Below, in pieces: positions 34,729 through 44,248 of a stretch of 53,220 nt of DNA. This stretch comes from an uncultured Chryseobacterium sp. (GTDB taxonomy: Bacteria; Bacteroidota; Bacteroidia; Flavobacteriales; Weeksellaceae). The stretch covers positions 1-53,220 of the forward strand of contig CAJYRQ010000024.1 of NCBI GenBank assembly GCA_913777465.1, read 5' to 3'. The stretch's first letter is position 1. Every line of letters begins with the position of its first letter. Under the pieces are notes generated by a model. That model was not told the origin of the DNA. It did no database searches and saw only the letters and a program-made list of their open reading frames with translations. A program made the position numbers and the translations under genes.

Positions 34729-34758
34729 CAAAAAACTTTGCCCGGATGAGCAAAGTTT
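34727..34758 (-). terminator. Terminator of the phosphate transporter unit
   Basis: AAACTTTGC/GCAAAGTTT with an 8-nt loop is followed on the minus strand by a T-rich run, 24 bp past the transporter stop. Confidence 0.88.
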
Positions 34759-34781
34759 ATATATGATCTAAAAAATGATCT

Positions 34782-35924
34782 TTAAGATAAAAAGGTTACC
34801 GCCAGGTAGGTAATCCCTGCTACAATGGCTGAAATCGGAATGGTAAGAACCCAGGCCCAAAGAAGGCTTACGGTAATCCCCCAGCGAACGGCAGAAATTC
34901 TCTTCGTAAGTCCTACCCCGATAATCGAACCCGTAATGGTATGCGTGGTAGATACCGGAATCCCGAAATGATCCGTAATGAACAAGGTGATTGCTCCCGC
35001 AGTTTCAGCACTTACCCCTTCCAGAGAAGTTACTTTCGTGATTTTGGTACCCATGGTTTTGATGATCTTCCAGCCACCGCTCATGGTACCTAAAGCAATC
35101 GCAATAAAAGAAACCAGAGGAACCCAGATATAATGCTGCGCAAAATAATCAAAACGGTCTGCAGATGCGATATTTAAATACTGAGTATCCTGAAGCATAT
35201 TGACATGGTAATAGATTACGGCCGCTCCGATAATACCCATTACTTTCTGTGCATCATTAAGGCCGTGCCCTAAGCTGAACAGGGCTGAAGAAGCCAGCTG
35301 CAGTTTCTTGAAGGACTGGTCTGCCTTATGAGGATTTGATCTTTTATACAGATGAACGATAATCAGGGTAATGATGATTGAAATAATCATCCCGATGATC
35401 GGTGCCATAAAGATGAAAAGGAAAATAGGAATTACCTTGTCAAATTTCACAACACTCTGATGGGTTACCTGTGTAAAAGCTTCTTTCACGGTTCCCCACA
35501 TTCCAAGATCCGGCTGTGCGGCCGCAACATCGTGGTAATCCATCATAAAAGCATGCATTAAAGCTGCACCGAGAAATCCTCCGATCAGCGTATGCGAAGA
35601 GGAGGAAGGAATACCAAACCACCACGTTAAAAGGTTCCAGGCAATTGCCGCAACAAGACCTGAGAAGATGACCTCAAGGGTGATAAAGTTTTCGTTAACC
35701 GTTTTGGCAATCGTATTACCAATTTTAAATTCTCCGATGATGTAAGCCGCAATAAAGAAAGCGGCAAAATTCCATAAAGCAGCCCAAAGAACGGCCTGGA
35801 ACGGAGTTAAAACTTTTGTAGAAACAATAGTCGCAATTGAGTTGGCCGCATCATGGAACCCATTGATGTAGTCGAAGACCAAAGCCAAGGCAATAATAAC
35901 TATAAGTAAAATCGGAAATTCCAT
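34782..35924 (-). CDS. PiT family inorganic phosphate transporter
   Basis: A 380-residue membrane permease with about ten transmembrane helices. The duplicated PiT signature is present in both halves: FDYINGFHDAANSIAT near residue 18 and FSLGHGLNDAQKVMG near residue 216; GIPVSTTHTITGSIIG and GIPSSSSHTLIGGFLG are the paired Ser/Thr-rich loops. It imports metal-phosphate with protons or sodium. The DUF47 gene 20 bp upstream is its usual partner, and the two form one operon. Confidence 0.94.
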   Translation of the reverse strand: MEFPILLIVIIALALVFDYINGFHDAANSIATIVSTKVLTPFQAVLWAALWNFAAFFIAAYIIGEFKIGNTIAKTVNENFITLEVIFSGLVAAIAWNLLTWWFGIPSSSSHTLIGGFLGAALMHAFMMDYHDVAAAQPDLGMWGTVKEAFTQVTHQSVVKFDKVIPIFLFIFMAPIIGMIISIIITLIIVHLYKRSNPHKADQSFKKLQLASSALFSLGHGLNDAQKVMGIIGAAVIYYHVNMLQDTQYLNIASADRFDYFAQHYIWVPLVSFIAIALGTMSGGWKIIKTMGTKITKVTSLEGVSAETAGAITLFITDHFGIPVSTTHTITGSIIGVGLTKRISAVRWGITVSLLWAWVLTIPISAIVAGITYLAVTFLS

Positions 35925-35944
35925 TGTTTAATTATAATTATTAA

Positions 35945-36583
35945 TTAAGCGTATTTAATCATGATGTTCTCAATCGTATTGGCAACATCTTCTGCTTTGT
36001 CTGTTACTACTTCAAGATAATTAAGTACGGATGAAACTTTGATAATGTTGATCGCATCGTTGGTTTCAAATAATTCCACCATCGAGTTAGACAACAGATC
36101 GTCTGCGATATTTTCAATAGAATTCACTTTGATGCAGGCTTCTTTTACCTGCTCCATGTTTTTGAAACCTTTCAGGTTTTTCATTGCATTCTGGATCTCC
36201 AGGCATGCTTTGTGGATCAGTAATGAGAAATCCGAATACGCTTTCATTTCCGGCGATTTGTATAAGAAAATATATTTGGTGGAAGCGTAGATGTAATCTG
36301 CGATATCATCCAGTCCGGTAGCCAGCGTGTGGATGTCTTCCCTGTCGAACGGTGTAATGAAGTTTTTCCCCAATTCTACGAAGATCTCGTGGGTCAGCTC
36401 GTCGTTTTTGTGTTCAAAATCGCTCATTTTTTTCAGCATGGAATCATCATTCAGATCGAAATCTTTGATTCCGTGGTTGAACTCCTCAGACATGGCCACA
36501 AGGTTTTCTGTTACTTTTTCGAAAAGTACAAAGAAGATTTTATCTTTCGGTTGAAAAGCGTGGAAAATATTACCAATTCCCAT
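35945..36583 (-). CDS. DUF47 (PhoU-like) partner of the phosphate transporter
   Basis: A 212-residue all-helical PhoU-related protein. The ATG at 36583 (MGIGNIFHAFQPKD) is preferred to one 27 bp upstream, as it gives the family's usual N-terminus. It has repeated metal-coordinating ExxxD/E helices, such as FITPFDREDIHTLATGLDDIADYIY and VNSIENIADDL. DUF47 proteins modulate the PiT transporter encoded just downstream; how is not established. Confidence 0.9.
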   Translation of the reverse strand: MGIGNIFHAFQPKDKIFFVLFEKVTENLVAMSEEFNHGIKDFDLNDDSMLKKMSDFEHKNDELTHEIFVELGKNFITPFDREDIHTLATGLDDIADYIYASTKYIFLYKSPEMKAYSDFSLLIHKACLEIQNAMKNLKGFKNMEQVKEACIKVNSIENIADDLLSNSMVELFETNDAINIIKVSSVLNYLEVVTDKAEDVANTIENIMIKYA

Positions 36584-36687
36584 TGTAAAGTTTTTATAAT
36601 TCGGTTGCAAATTTCTTAAAAAACCCCCTTACCTGAAACAATACAACATTAAGTTTTGTTAACATTCGCTTAAGTCCTGATTATCAA

Positions 36688-36715
36688 ATAAAAAAACCGG
36701 CAAAAATGCCGGTTT
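36688..36715 (-). terminator. Terminator of the DeaD-type helicase
   Basis: A perfect 9-bp stem AAACCGGCA/TGCCGGTTT with a 4-nt loop is followed on the minus strand by a T-rich run, 19 bp past the helicase stop. Confidence 0.9.
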
Positions 36716-36734
36716 ATTCTATTTTCGGAAGAAA

Positions 36735-38429
36735 TTAATTCGCCTCTTCAGCTCTCATTTCCTTACCTCTGAATTTCATGGTTGAAATATTGCTCAGAAG
36801 GTCTCCTTTAAACGACTTTTCGATTTCAAAGAAAGAGAATTTCTCTAAGATTTCGATATCGCCGATTTCTGCTCGTTTTTTGGTTTTACCATTGGACGTC
36901 GCCTTGTTGATAATATCCAGAACATCAAGTTTCTTCAATTGGTCTTTTTTACCAAGGTTAAAGAAGAACCTTACCATATTTTCGTTCTTTCTTCTCGGTT
37001 TTCCGCCACGCTCTCTTCTTTCTCCTCTCTCACCTCTTTCTCCTCTGTCGCGGTCTCTGCCCCGGTCACGGTCTCTTCTGGAGCCTCTGTCGTCATCTCT
37101 GCTGCTCAGCTTCTGCTCCATCAGGTCATGACGGTCTTTATAATACAGGGCCAGATCTTTCAATTGGAACTGCAGCAATTTGTGGGCAAGCTCTTCTTTG
37201 GTAAAAGCCGATAAATCAGGGATCAGGGAATCGTCAAACTCAAAGAAATCTTCATGGATTTCGAATAGGCTTTCGAAAACACCGCCTACCTGGGCTTTGA
37301 TGATATCTTCCCCTGTAGGGATTTTCCCTTCGTGGATCTCGATTTTGGTAACCGATTTGATCTGTTTCAGCTTTCTGCTTTCTTCCGGCTTGATCAGGGA
37401 GATTGAAATCCCGTCTTTTCCGGCTCTTCCGGTCCTTCCGCTTCGGTGAACGAATACTTCCGGATCATCAGGCAATGAATAATGGATTACGTGCGTCAGG
37501 GAATTCACATCCAGACCTCTTGCGGCAACGTCCGTTGCAACCAGGATATCGATGTTTTTCAGCCTGAACTTTTTCATTACCGTATCCCGCTGCGCCTGGG
37601 AAAGGTCTCCGTGAAGCGCATCGGCTGCATAACCGTTCTGCATCAGGAAATCGGCAACCTCCTGGGTTTCCATTCTTGTTCTGCAGAAAATAATGGAATA
37701 TTGGTTAGGGTTTGAATCGATCAGTCGCTTCAAAGCCTCTTTTTTCTGACGGTAGCCGGCCACATAATATTCGTGTCTGATATTCTTTTTAACTTCATTA
37801 ATAGAACCCACGGAAATACGGTGAGGCTTAGTCAGGTAATTTTTAGAGATTCTCTCCACTTCTTTGCTCATCGTAGCAGAGAAAAGGAAAGTCTGTTTTG
37901 TTTCAGGCGTTTCGCTGAGGATGGTTTCCAGTTCGTCTTTAAAGCCCATGGAAAGCATTTCGTCAGCCTCATCCAGTACCAACCAGTGGATGGCGGAAAA
38001 GTCCAGTGCCTTTCTGTTGATCAGGTCGATTACCCTGCCCGGAGTTCCCACAATGATCTGCGGTTTATCCTTCAGAGATCTCATTTGGTCCATAATACTG
38101 CTTCCACCATAAACGGCTGTCGTTTTGATGTCTTTCATGTATTTGGAATAGTTTTTTATGTCTTTAGCAATCTGAAGACATAATTCCCGTGTCGGACAAA
38201 GCACCAAAAGCTGGATTTTGCGACTCGTTTCGTCAATCATATCCAAAATCGGAAGCGAAAATGCTGCTGTTTTGCCTGTCCCCGTCTGCGCAAGTGCGAT
38301 CAAGTCGCGAATATCTGAAAGAATGAAAGGGATCGTCTGTTTTTGGATTTCTGTCGGGCTTTCGTAGCCCAGTTCGCCAATTGCCTTAAGAATATCAGGA
38401 CTTAAATTGGTCTCCGTAAATAAATTCAT
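36735..38429 (-). CDS. DEAD-box RNA helicase with DbpA-like RNA-binding domain (DeaD/CsdA type)
   Basis: A 564-residue helicase. Core motifs: ESPTEIQKQTIP, AQTGTGKTAAFS, PTRELCLQ, LVLDEADEML, SATMS, ATDVAARGLD and HRSGRTGRAG. A charged Arg/Asp/Glu/Gly linker (about 440-480) has RGERGERGERRERGG repeats. The last 80 residues (MVRFFFNLGKKDQL to the end) match the DbpA RNA-recognition fold. This layout suits 50S assembly and cold adaptation. Monocistronic, with a TAnnTTTG promoter and a terminator. Confidence 0.94.
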   Translation of the reverse strand: MNLFTETNLSPDILKAIGELGYESPTEIQKQTIPFILSDIRDLIALAQTGTGKTAAFSLPILDMIDETSRKIQLLVLCPTRELCLQIAKDIKNYSKYMKDIKTTAVYGGSSIMDQMRSLKDKPQIIVGTPGRVIDLINRKALDFSAIHWLVLDEADEMLSMGFKDELETILSETPETKQTFLFSATMSKEVERISKNYLTKPHRISVGSINEVKKNIRHEYYVAGYRQKKEALKRLIDSNPNQYSIIFCRTRMETQEVADFLMQNGYAADALHGDLSQAQRDTVMKKFRLKNIDILVATDVAARGLDVNSLTHVIHYSLPDDPEVFVHRSGRTGRAGKDGISISLIKPEESRKLKQIKSVTKIEIHEGKIPTGEDIIKAQVGGVFESLFEIHEDFFEFDDSLIPDLSAFTKEELAHKLLQFQLKDLALYYKDRHDLMEQKLSSRDDDRGSRRDRDRGRDRDRGERGERGERRERGGKPRRKNENMVRFFFNLGKKDQLKKLDVLDIINKATSNGKTKKRAEIGDIEILEKFSFFEIEKSFKGDLLSNISTMKFRGKEMRAEEAN

Positions 38430-38449
38430 TAAATATTATAAAATTTCTG

Positions 38450-38457
38450 CAAAGATA
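38450..38457 (-). promoter_or_regulatory. -7 element of the DeaD-type helicase
   Basis: The minus strand reads TATCTTTG, matching TAnnTTTG, 21 bp before the start codon; the leader would be very short. Confidence 0.5.
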
Positions 38458-38669
38458 CAATAAATATCGGTTTGTTTTTGAATTAATTTCTAAATATACA
38501 AACTTTAATTCAGAATACTTTACTGATTTCTTAATTTTTAAAAAATTTACCATAAAAAAACATACCTCAGGTTAAAAAAATGTTAACCAATAATTTTGTT
38601 TGTTAAATTAGATTGATTTTTTTCCGGCTATTGATGAATTTTTGGAAATCGCATTCAGAATAGTTTTTG
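38458..38669. other. A/T-rich divergent intergenic region
   Basis: No gene or RNA signal found between the divergent helicase and DUF2461 genes other than the two promoter elements at its ends. The stretch is strongly A/T-rich with T- and A-runs. Confidence 0.5.
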
Positions 38670-38677
38670 TAATTTTG
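38670..38677 (+). promoter_or_regulatory. -7 element of the DUF2461 gene
   Basis: TAATTTTG matches TAnnTTTG; the start codon is 53 bp downstream. A TTG at 38642-38644 is 25 nt upstream, slightly far for a -33 element. Confidence 0.45.
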
Positions 38678-38730
38678 AAAAAACACAGCTGAAACCATCA
38701 GCTCATAACAGCAAAATAAAACAAAATTAC

Positions 38731-39396
38731 ATGCCGGCCACCCTTTCTCCCGGAGTTTTTGAATTCCTGAATGCCCTTATCCTGAATAACAACCGCGAAT
38801 GGTTTACTGAAAACAAACACCTTTATGTGGAATCTCAACAAAATGTGGTTGCCTTTCTGGAAGACCTGATAAAAGAAATGTCGGGATTTGATGAAGACCT
38901 GGCCAAACTTGATGCGAAAAAGTCTTTGTTCAGGATTTATCGGGATACACGATTTTCCAAAGATAAGATCCCGTATAAAAGCAATTTCGGAGCTTCGCTG
39001 GGTATGGGAAAAGGAAGCCAGAAAGGCGGCTATTATCTTCACCTGGAACTCGGGAAATCGTTCATTGCCGGCGGAATTTATATGCCGGAAGCATCCGTAT
39101 TAAGGGAACTGAGGAAAGAAATTTCTTTGTACGCCGAAGATTTTCTTGCCGTTATCAACAACAAAGAATTTAAAAAATATTTTCCTGAACTGGATCAGGA
39201 AGGTAAGCTGAAAAAGATTCCGCAGGGTTTTGAAAAAGACGACCCGATGGCCGAATACCTGAAGCTTAAAAATTTTATTGTGGTGTACAACCTGAAAGAT
39301 GAAGAAATCTCTGATAAAAACGCCGTAAAAAACCTTACCGGAATCTTTAAGCTGATGAAGCCGCTGAATGATTTCCTGAATGCACCGCTATCATAA
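38731..39396 (+). CDS. DUF2461 domain protein
   Basis: A 221-residue DUF2461 (TIGR02453-type) protein, recognised by FLNALILNNNREWF, KSLFRIYRDTRFSKDKIPYKSNFGA, GGYYLHLELGKSFIAGGIYMPE and a conserved mid-region with ELRKEI. No signal peptide; cytoplasmic. The family is widespread and its activity is unknown. It stands alone, divergent from the helicase and 277 bp before the glycan genes. Confidence 0.9.
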   Translation: MPATLSPGVFEFLNALILNNNREWFTENKHLYVESQQNVVAFLEDLIKEMSGFDEDLAKLDAKKSLFRIYRDTRFSKDKIPYKSNFGASLGMGKGSQKGGYYLHLELGKSFIAGGIYMPEASVLRELRKEISLYAEDFLAVINNKEFKKYFPELDQEGKLKKIPQGFEKDDPMAEYLKLKNFIVVYNLKDEEISDKNAVKNLTGIFKLMKPLNDFLNAPLS

Positions 39397-39643
39397 GAGT
39401 GAATGGTCAATTTGTATAGCAAATAAATAGTAAATGGCTGATTTTATACTTCGGCTGTTTATGCAAAAACACAAGGCTGCAAGAGGTTTTGAGCATTTAT
39501 TCGGCAGGATGTTTTCAGGCTAAATTTTAAACAGACGTATTACACGACAAATTCATGTCGCATTTTTTCACAAATACAAATTAATAACTGATTTCCAATT
39601 AGTTATATTTCATTATTTTTAACAATAATTTAACATTTTTGCT

Positions 39644-39651
39644 TATATTTG
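39644..39651 (+). promoter_or_regulatory. -7 element of the FkbM/flippase unit
   Basis: TATATTTG matches TAnnTTTG, 22 bp upstream of the FkbM start. Confidence 0.5.
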
Positions 39652-39673
39652 CGGATTAGTCAAATAGCCTGCC

Positions 39674-40468
39674 ATGTCCCTGTACCAGAAAATCGCCGAA
39701 AAGCTGCAATACATAAGCCCGAATTTTTATAAAGAAAGGTATTTTAAAAGCTTACATCATCTGACGAAAGATAATTTTTCTGCCCGGAACGTAGAGCCGG
39801 AACTGGTGTGGATCAAGGATTTTCTACCCAGGAATGCAGTGATTCTGGATATCGGGGCCAACGTAGGTACGTTTCTTTACCAGCTGGAAAAGAAGCTGGA
39901 CCATGAATCGATTTATGCTTTCGAACCCAACAAAAAACTGTACCGCCGCCTGAAAAGGCTGTTCCCCTCGATGAGAGTGCTGCCGCTGGCACTTTCCGAT
40001 GAAAACACCACTGCCGAATTTAAAGTGCCGGTGATCAACGGGAAAACGGTAGCATCAAGAGGAACGCTGAACACCGGATACAAGGAAAAAGGCGAAGAAA
40101 AAAGCTATACCGAAAAGGTAAAAGTCATCAAACTGGACGACTGGGCTGCCATCGAGCATTTCCACAGGCTGGATTTCATTAAGATCGATGTGGAAGGCAA
40201 TGAGATGAAAACGCTTTTCGGAGCCAGGGAGATCATCCGCCGGTTTGCACCGACGCTGATGGTGGAGATGGAACAAAGACATCATGATACGCCGATCTGG
40301 AAAGAGATTTCCGAGGTGGAATCCTGGGGTTACGATGCGCATTATTTAAACAGGCATCATTTTGCGCTTGAAAAACTGACGGAAGAAATTCTGCTGAAAA
40401 ACACAGTGGATGAAAAAAACAAAACGGAATACATCAACAATATTATTTTTATCCCCAAAAGCCAATAA
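39674..40468 (+). CDS. FkbM family methyltransferase
   Basis: A 264-residue SAM-dependent O-methyltransferase. The SAM-binding motif VILDIGANVGTFLY is followed by IYAFEPNKKLYRRL and the FkbM-typical DFIKIDVEGNEMKTL. FkbM-type enzymes methylate sugars or polyketides; next to a flippase and two glycosyltransferases it probably caps or decorates a surface glycan. It is followed by the flippase after 3 bp, so both share one transcript. Confidence 0.87.
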   Translation: MSLYQKIAEKLQYISPNFYKERYFKSLHHLTKDNFSARNVEPELVWIKDFLPRNAVILDIGANVGTFLYQLEKKLDHESIYAFEPNKKLYRRLKRLFPSMRVLPLALSDENTTAEFKVPVINGKTVASRGTLNTGYKEKGEEKSYTEKVKVIKLDDWAAIEHFHRLDFIKIDVEGNEMKTLFGAREIIRRFAPTLMVEMEQRHHDTPIWKEISEVESWGYDAHYLNRHHFALEKLTEEILLKNTVDEKNKTEYINNIIFIPKSQ

Positions 40469-40471
40469 AAG

Positions 40472-41950
40472 ATGAGTGTAGTAGCAAGACAGGGGTTTAA
40501 ATATTCTATCATTGGCTATATCGGTTTTCTGCTGGGCACCGTCTCAGCCATTTTTATTTTTCCGAACGATTTTGAATTTTACGGCAAGTTGCGGTACAGC
40601 ATGCAGACGGCGGAAATGCTGGTGCCTTTCGTGGTATTCGGGATTTCGTATGCCAACGTAAAGTTTTTCCACAGCGTGCAGAAAGACGGGAAGAATCAGA
40701 ATATGCTGTCATTATCACTGCTTACGGTGGCTATCAATTTCCTGGTCTTCTGCGGGATTTTTTTCATTCTCCCCTATCTGTATCCCAGGTTCCTTAAAAC
40801 ACAGGCCTGGAACATCAAGGAAATCATCCTGCCATTAATCCTGGTGCTATCCCTTTGCGCGATTTTCAATAAGTACACTTCCAACTATAAACGGATTGTT
40901 GTCTCCAATATTTTCGACAATCTGTTTCCTAAAATAGCCAACCTGGGAGCCTTCTGCCTGTTTTTTTATTTTGCGATGTCTCAGCAGGTGGCCCTCTCCT
41001 TTTTCTTCGGGATATTCACCCTGATGCTTTTCGGGTATATTTATTACACCAATAAACTGGAAAAGATCAGCCTGGATTTCAATACGGATTATTTCAAGAA
41101 GAACAGCTTCTGGAAGGAGTTTGCCAACTATAGTTTTTTCGGCTTTTTAGGGACTTTCGGGAATTACCTGGCGATCAACAGCTTTATGATCGGCGAATAT
41201 ATGGGAATGGAGGAAAACGGAATTTATTCCACGCTGTATGCCCTGATTTCCCTGATTTCCATTCCGCAGCTCGGGCTTTTTAATATTTCCGCTCCGATTA
41301 TCAGCCAGCATCTGGCCGACGGCGATATGGAAGGGCTGGACCGGTTCCATAAAAAAACGTCGCTTTCCTTGTATTTTCTGGGAGCTGTTCTGTTTTCCTG
41401 CATCATGGTCGGGTTCCCTTACCTTACCCACTTTATGCCGAAAAACGGGATGATGCTGCGTGAATACGAACCGGTAGTCTGGATCTGGGGTTCCGCAGTT
41501 TTAATTGATCTGGCGACAGGCTTTAACGGGAATATTATTTCCCTTTCAAAATATTACAAGTTCAACATCCTGGTGATGCTCCTGCTGGCAGGGCTTACCA
41601 TTGCCCTGAATTTCTACTTCCTGAAAAATACCGATCTGAAGCTGATCGGGATCGCCCTTTCGACGGCCATTTCCCTGACTACTTACAATGTGGTAAAAAT
41701 TGTGTTCAATTATTTCATGTTCAAGGTTTCGCCACTGACGATTGAAATGATTTTCGTTTCCATTATCTGTACCCTGGCTATAACGGTGGCAATCGTCCTC
41801 CCGAATTTCAACAATAATTTCATCAACCTGATGTACAAGCCGGCCGTTGTTCTCCTGTTGATTTTTACCGGAAATTATTTCACAAAAATCTTTCCGGTGG
41901 AAAATTACCTGAATAAGAATTTTATTAAAAGTATTTTTAAGTTTAAATAA
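40472..41950 (+). CDS. Polysaccharide flippase (Wzx/MATE-like)
   Basis: A 492-residue membrane protein with about 12-14 hydrophobic segments, starting with FKYSIIGYIGFLLGTVSAIF. The LLGTVSAIFIFP segment and the central pattern of oligosaccharide-flippase families are clear, but no motif is diagnostic. It probably moves lipid-linked sugar repeat units across the inner membrane. No polymerase (Wzy) or ligase lies nearby, so the locus is partial or its partners are elsewhere. Confidence 0.82.
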   Translation: MSVVARQGFKYSIIGYIGFLLGTVSAIFIFPNDFEFYGKLRYSMQTAEMLVPFVVFGISYANVKFFHSVQKDGKNQNMLSLSLLTVAINFLVFCGIFFILPYLYPRFLKTQAWNIKEIILPLILVLSLCAIFNKYTSNYKRIVVSNIFDNLFPKIANLGAFCLFFYFAMSQQVALSFFFGIFTLMLFGYIYYTNKLEKISLDFNTDYFKKNSFWKEFANYSFFGFLGTFGNYLAINSFMIGEYMGMEENGIYSTLYALISLISIPQLGLFNISAPIISQHLADGDMEGLDRFHKKTSLSLYFLGAVLFSCIMVGFPYLTHFMPKNGMMLREYEPVVWIWGSAVLIDLATGFNGNIISLSKYYKFNILVMLLLAGLTIALNFYFLKNTDLKLIGIALSTAISLTTYNVVKIVFNYFMFKVSPLTIEMIFVSIICTLAITVAIVLPNFNNNFINLMYKPAVVLLLIFTGNYFTKIFPVENYLNKNFIKSIFKFK

Positions 41951-42020
41951 CAGCAGGTTACAGTCTGGATGAAGAAAGCAGAATGCCGGAAGCTTTAAGT
42001 AACATAACAGCTGGTATCGT

Positions 42021-43085
42021 TTAAATATTAACCGGCTTATTCAACGTAATCAACCCGTTCAAAAGCTTTTCAATTTTCTGTTGGACAATCTGCTTGCCGT
42101 AGTCTTTATGAAAATCAACTGGAGTATTTTTAAGCATCTCAAACTGGCTGAGGATATCTTTCTGCTCCGGAACGATAAAGCCAAGCTTTGACTGATAATT
42201 TTCAGGGAACACGGCCCATTTCCCGAATTTAATCGAATCACCTAAATTACCCGTCATTTTGGTTTTGCCATAAATTTCCTGTTGGCTAAAGAATTCGGTT
42301 TTCTGCTGAATCGGGCACCACAGGACATCGGCCTTCTTCATCCATTCATCAAAAACTGAGGAAGAAACTCTTTCTGAAAAATATTCCAGTATTATATTTT
42401 GCGGTATATTCTGGGAAAGTTCTTTAAGCTGCTCGAGTTCTTTGCCTTTCGCTTTACCCAGGAATATAAAGGCAATTGATTCTCCTGTTTTCAAATTTTT
42501 AATATCCTCAAAAACATGATTGTAATCCCTTCTTTTTTGAGATACACCTCCAGGAATAACAATGGTGAGAACTTTGTTTTCCGGTTTATTTACATCCTTA
42601 GTATAAAAAAGCGGAAGGAACCTGAATTTTTCAGAACCTAACGCTTCATCCAATACTAAAAGATGCTTTGCTCTCCGGTACGCGTCCGGAGCTCTCAACA
42701 AGCCTTCTTTTCCCAGGAGTTTCAGCCGGTAGACCCTGTCTTTTTTAAAGATGCTCTTTACCAGCTTCACTGAGGAAGCTTTGGTGAAATTCATATTATG
42801 GACGATTACGGCAGTATGGTATTTTGCTGTAATAACATCGAATATATTGAAGTACCGGTGAACGGTTCCGATAATGACAAGATCATAATTTCTATCCTTC
42901 AACTGATCCAGGATCATCGAATTGTCAGATAAAAAGACCTGTTCCCCATGATCTCCAATCTGGCTTTTAATTTTTTCTGAAAAATAATAATCTACCGAAA
43001 AAGAAGGTATCTCTTCCATGATTTCCATAAAAGACTGTGCAATTTCTGCGTGAGTATCGATTTCGATGTAGGCTATTTTTTTCAC
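42021..43085 (-). CDS. GT-B-fold glycosyltransferase-like protein
   Basis: A 354-residue protein, starting from GTG 43085 (MKKIAYIEIDTHAEIA); a TTG 9 bp upstream is the alternative. The first half has VIIGTVHRYFNIFDVI and AVIVHNMNFTKAS, the second LTIVIPGGVSQKRRDY, AFIFLGKAKGKEL and VLWCPIQ followed by KTKMTGNLGDSIKFGKWAVFP, the arrangement of GT-B Rossmann domains. A donor sugar cannot be named. It converges with the flippase and lies next to a GT2 gene, fitting surface-glycan synthesis. Confidence 0.55.
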   Translation of the reverse strand: MKKIAYIEIDTHAEIAQSFMEIMEEIPSFSVDYYFSEKIKSQIGDHGEQVFLSDNSMILDQLKDRNYDLVIIGTVHRYFNIFDVITAKYHTAVIVHNMNFTKASSVKLVKSIFKKDRVYRLKLLGKEGLLRAPDAYRRAKHLLVLDEALGSEKFRFLPLFYTKDVNKPENKVLTIVIPGGVSQKRRDYNHVFEDIKNLKTGESIAFIFLGKAKGKELEQLKELSQNIPQNIILEYFSERVSSSVFDEWMKKADVLWCPIQQKTEFFSQQEIYGKTKMTGNLGDSIKFGKWAVFPENYQSKLGFIVPEQKDILSQFEMLKNTPVDFHKDYGKQIVQQKIEKLLNGLITLNKPVNI

Positions 43086-43209
43086 AATTAGCAAGTTTTG
43101 TCTAAAGTCAATCTGGTTTTTATTTTAAAGCAAACGGGTTTCTTTAATAAACTTAGGATGACATTGCCCGTTTTTATTGAGGTGTACAGCAAATAAGATA
43201 CTATTGCAA

Positions 43210-44064
43210 TTACATTTTAAGCCATTTTTTCTTCAGCATGTTCCATCGCTGGCTATTGATGACTTTCCGCTCTTCCCCGGAAATTTTCAACTCCAGTTTT
43301 TTGGAACGGCAACCTTCATAAGACTTTATAATATCCATAAAAAATTCAGCCGATCTGCTTTTCATGGCTTCCTTTGAGGCCGCGATGTAAGCTAAAAAAC
43401 GGTTGAGCCCTAAAAAATAAAAATACCTTCCGTAATAATCCGCCGGCCGTATGGTATAATCTGCGCCTTTCACCTTGATTAATTTCACATGCAGCTCCGG
43501 CAGCACCATTTCTTTCCAGCCCAGGTTTTCCAGTAAAATGGCATCGATATTATCCCAGCCCAATGTTTCCCGAAGCCCCTTCATCTGGATAAAACATTCT
43601 TTCCGGTAAGCTTTCATCGGACCCCGGACGTGGTGTCTGTTGGAATTGCCTTCATATACCCATCCCCCGTCTTTTTCCACATACAGGAGACCTCCGACCA
43701 GTCCGTATTCCGGATGCATCTGAAAAGAATTTTTAACCGTTTGGAGATAATCTTCGGGTAAAATAATATCGGCATCAAATTTACAGATGATGTCAAACTT
43801 TTCCATTTCCTGTATCTGAAGTCCTTTGTTAAAAGCATTGACCACTTTGGATCCCGGCTGGTGCGCTGATTTTTCGAGGTTAACAGTTAAGAATCTGGAA
43901 TCCGCATCAGTATATCGCTTAACGACTTCCAATGTTCCGTCCGTTGAACCGTCGTTAACGATCACGGCTTTAAAATCCTTACAGGTCTGACGCAATAAGG
44001 AATCAAGAGTAAACGGAAGGTTGTGTTCCTCGTTGTGGGCAGGAATGATGATTAAAAATGTCAA
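43210..44064 (-). CDS. Family 2 glycosyltransferase
   Basis: A 284-residue GT-A enzyme. LIIIPAHNEEHNLPFTLDSLL opens the fold, VIVNDGSTDGTLEVV binds the nucleotide, and FDADIILPEDYL supplies the DxD motif that holds the metal and sugar nucleotide. The C-terminal half contains VGGLLYVEKDGGW. No transmembrane segments, so it works at the cytoplasmic face. It is 116 bp upstream of the GT-B-like gene on the same strand, and probably part of the same glycan pathway. Confidence 0.9.
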   Translation of the reverse strand: MTFLIIIPAHNEEHNLPFTLDSLLRQTCKDFKAVIVNDGSTDGTLEVVKRYTDADSRFLTVNLEKSAHQPGSKVVNAFNKGLQIQEMEKFDIICKFDADIILPEDYLQTVKNSFQMHPEYGLVGGLLYVEKDGGWVYEGNSNRHHVRGPMKAYRKECFIQMKGLRETLGWDNIDAILLENLGWKEMVLPELHVKLIKVKGADYTIRPADYYGRYFYFLGLNRFLAYIAASKEAMKSRSAEFFMDIIKSYEGCRSKKLELKISGEERKVINSQRWNMLKKKWLKM

Positions 44065-44187
44065 GAAATTATGTATTTTTTATTATATAAACCTGAAAAT
44101 GACAATGATTTAACTGCAGAGGGTACAACAGATCATCAATGTTTTTTTCTCTTTTTTGGCCGGGAAAAAAGTTAAACAATCAGATTG

Positions 44188-44242
44188 TAATGAGTGATAA
44201 ATGATTTAAATAAAAATATCTTTCATCACTTATCACTCATTA
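44188..44242. repeat. Long inverted repeat beside aspA
   Basis: Arms of 18 nt (44188-44205 and 44225-44242; core TGAGTGATAA/TTATCACTCA) pair with one mismatch around a 19-nt A/T-rich loop. It ends 7 bp from the aspA stop. There is no clear T-run on the minus strand, so it may be a terminator-like or mRNA-end hairpin. Confidence 0.7.
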
Positions 44243-44248
44243 TTACTA

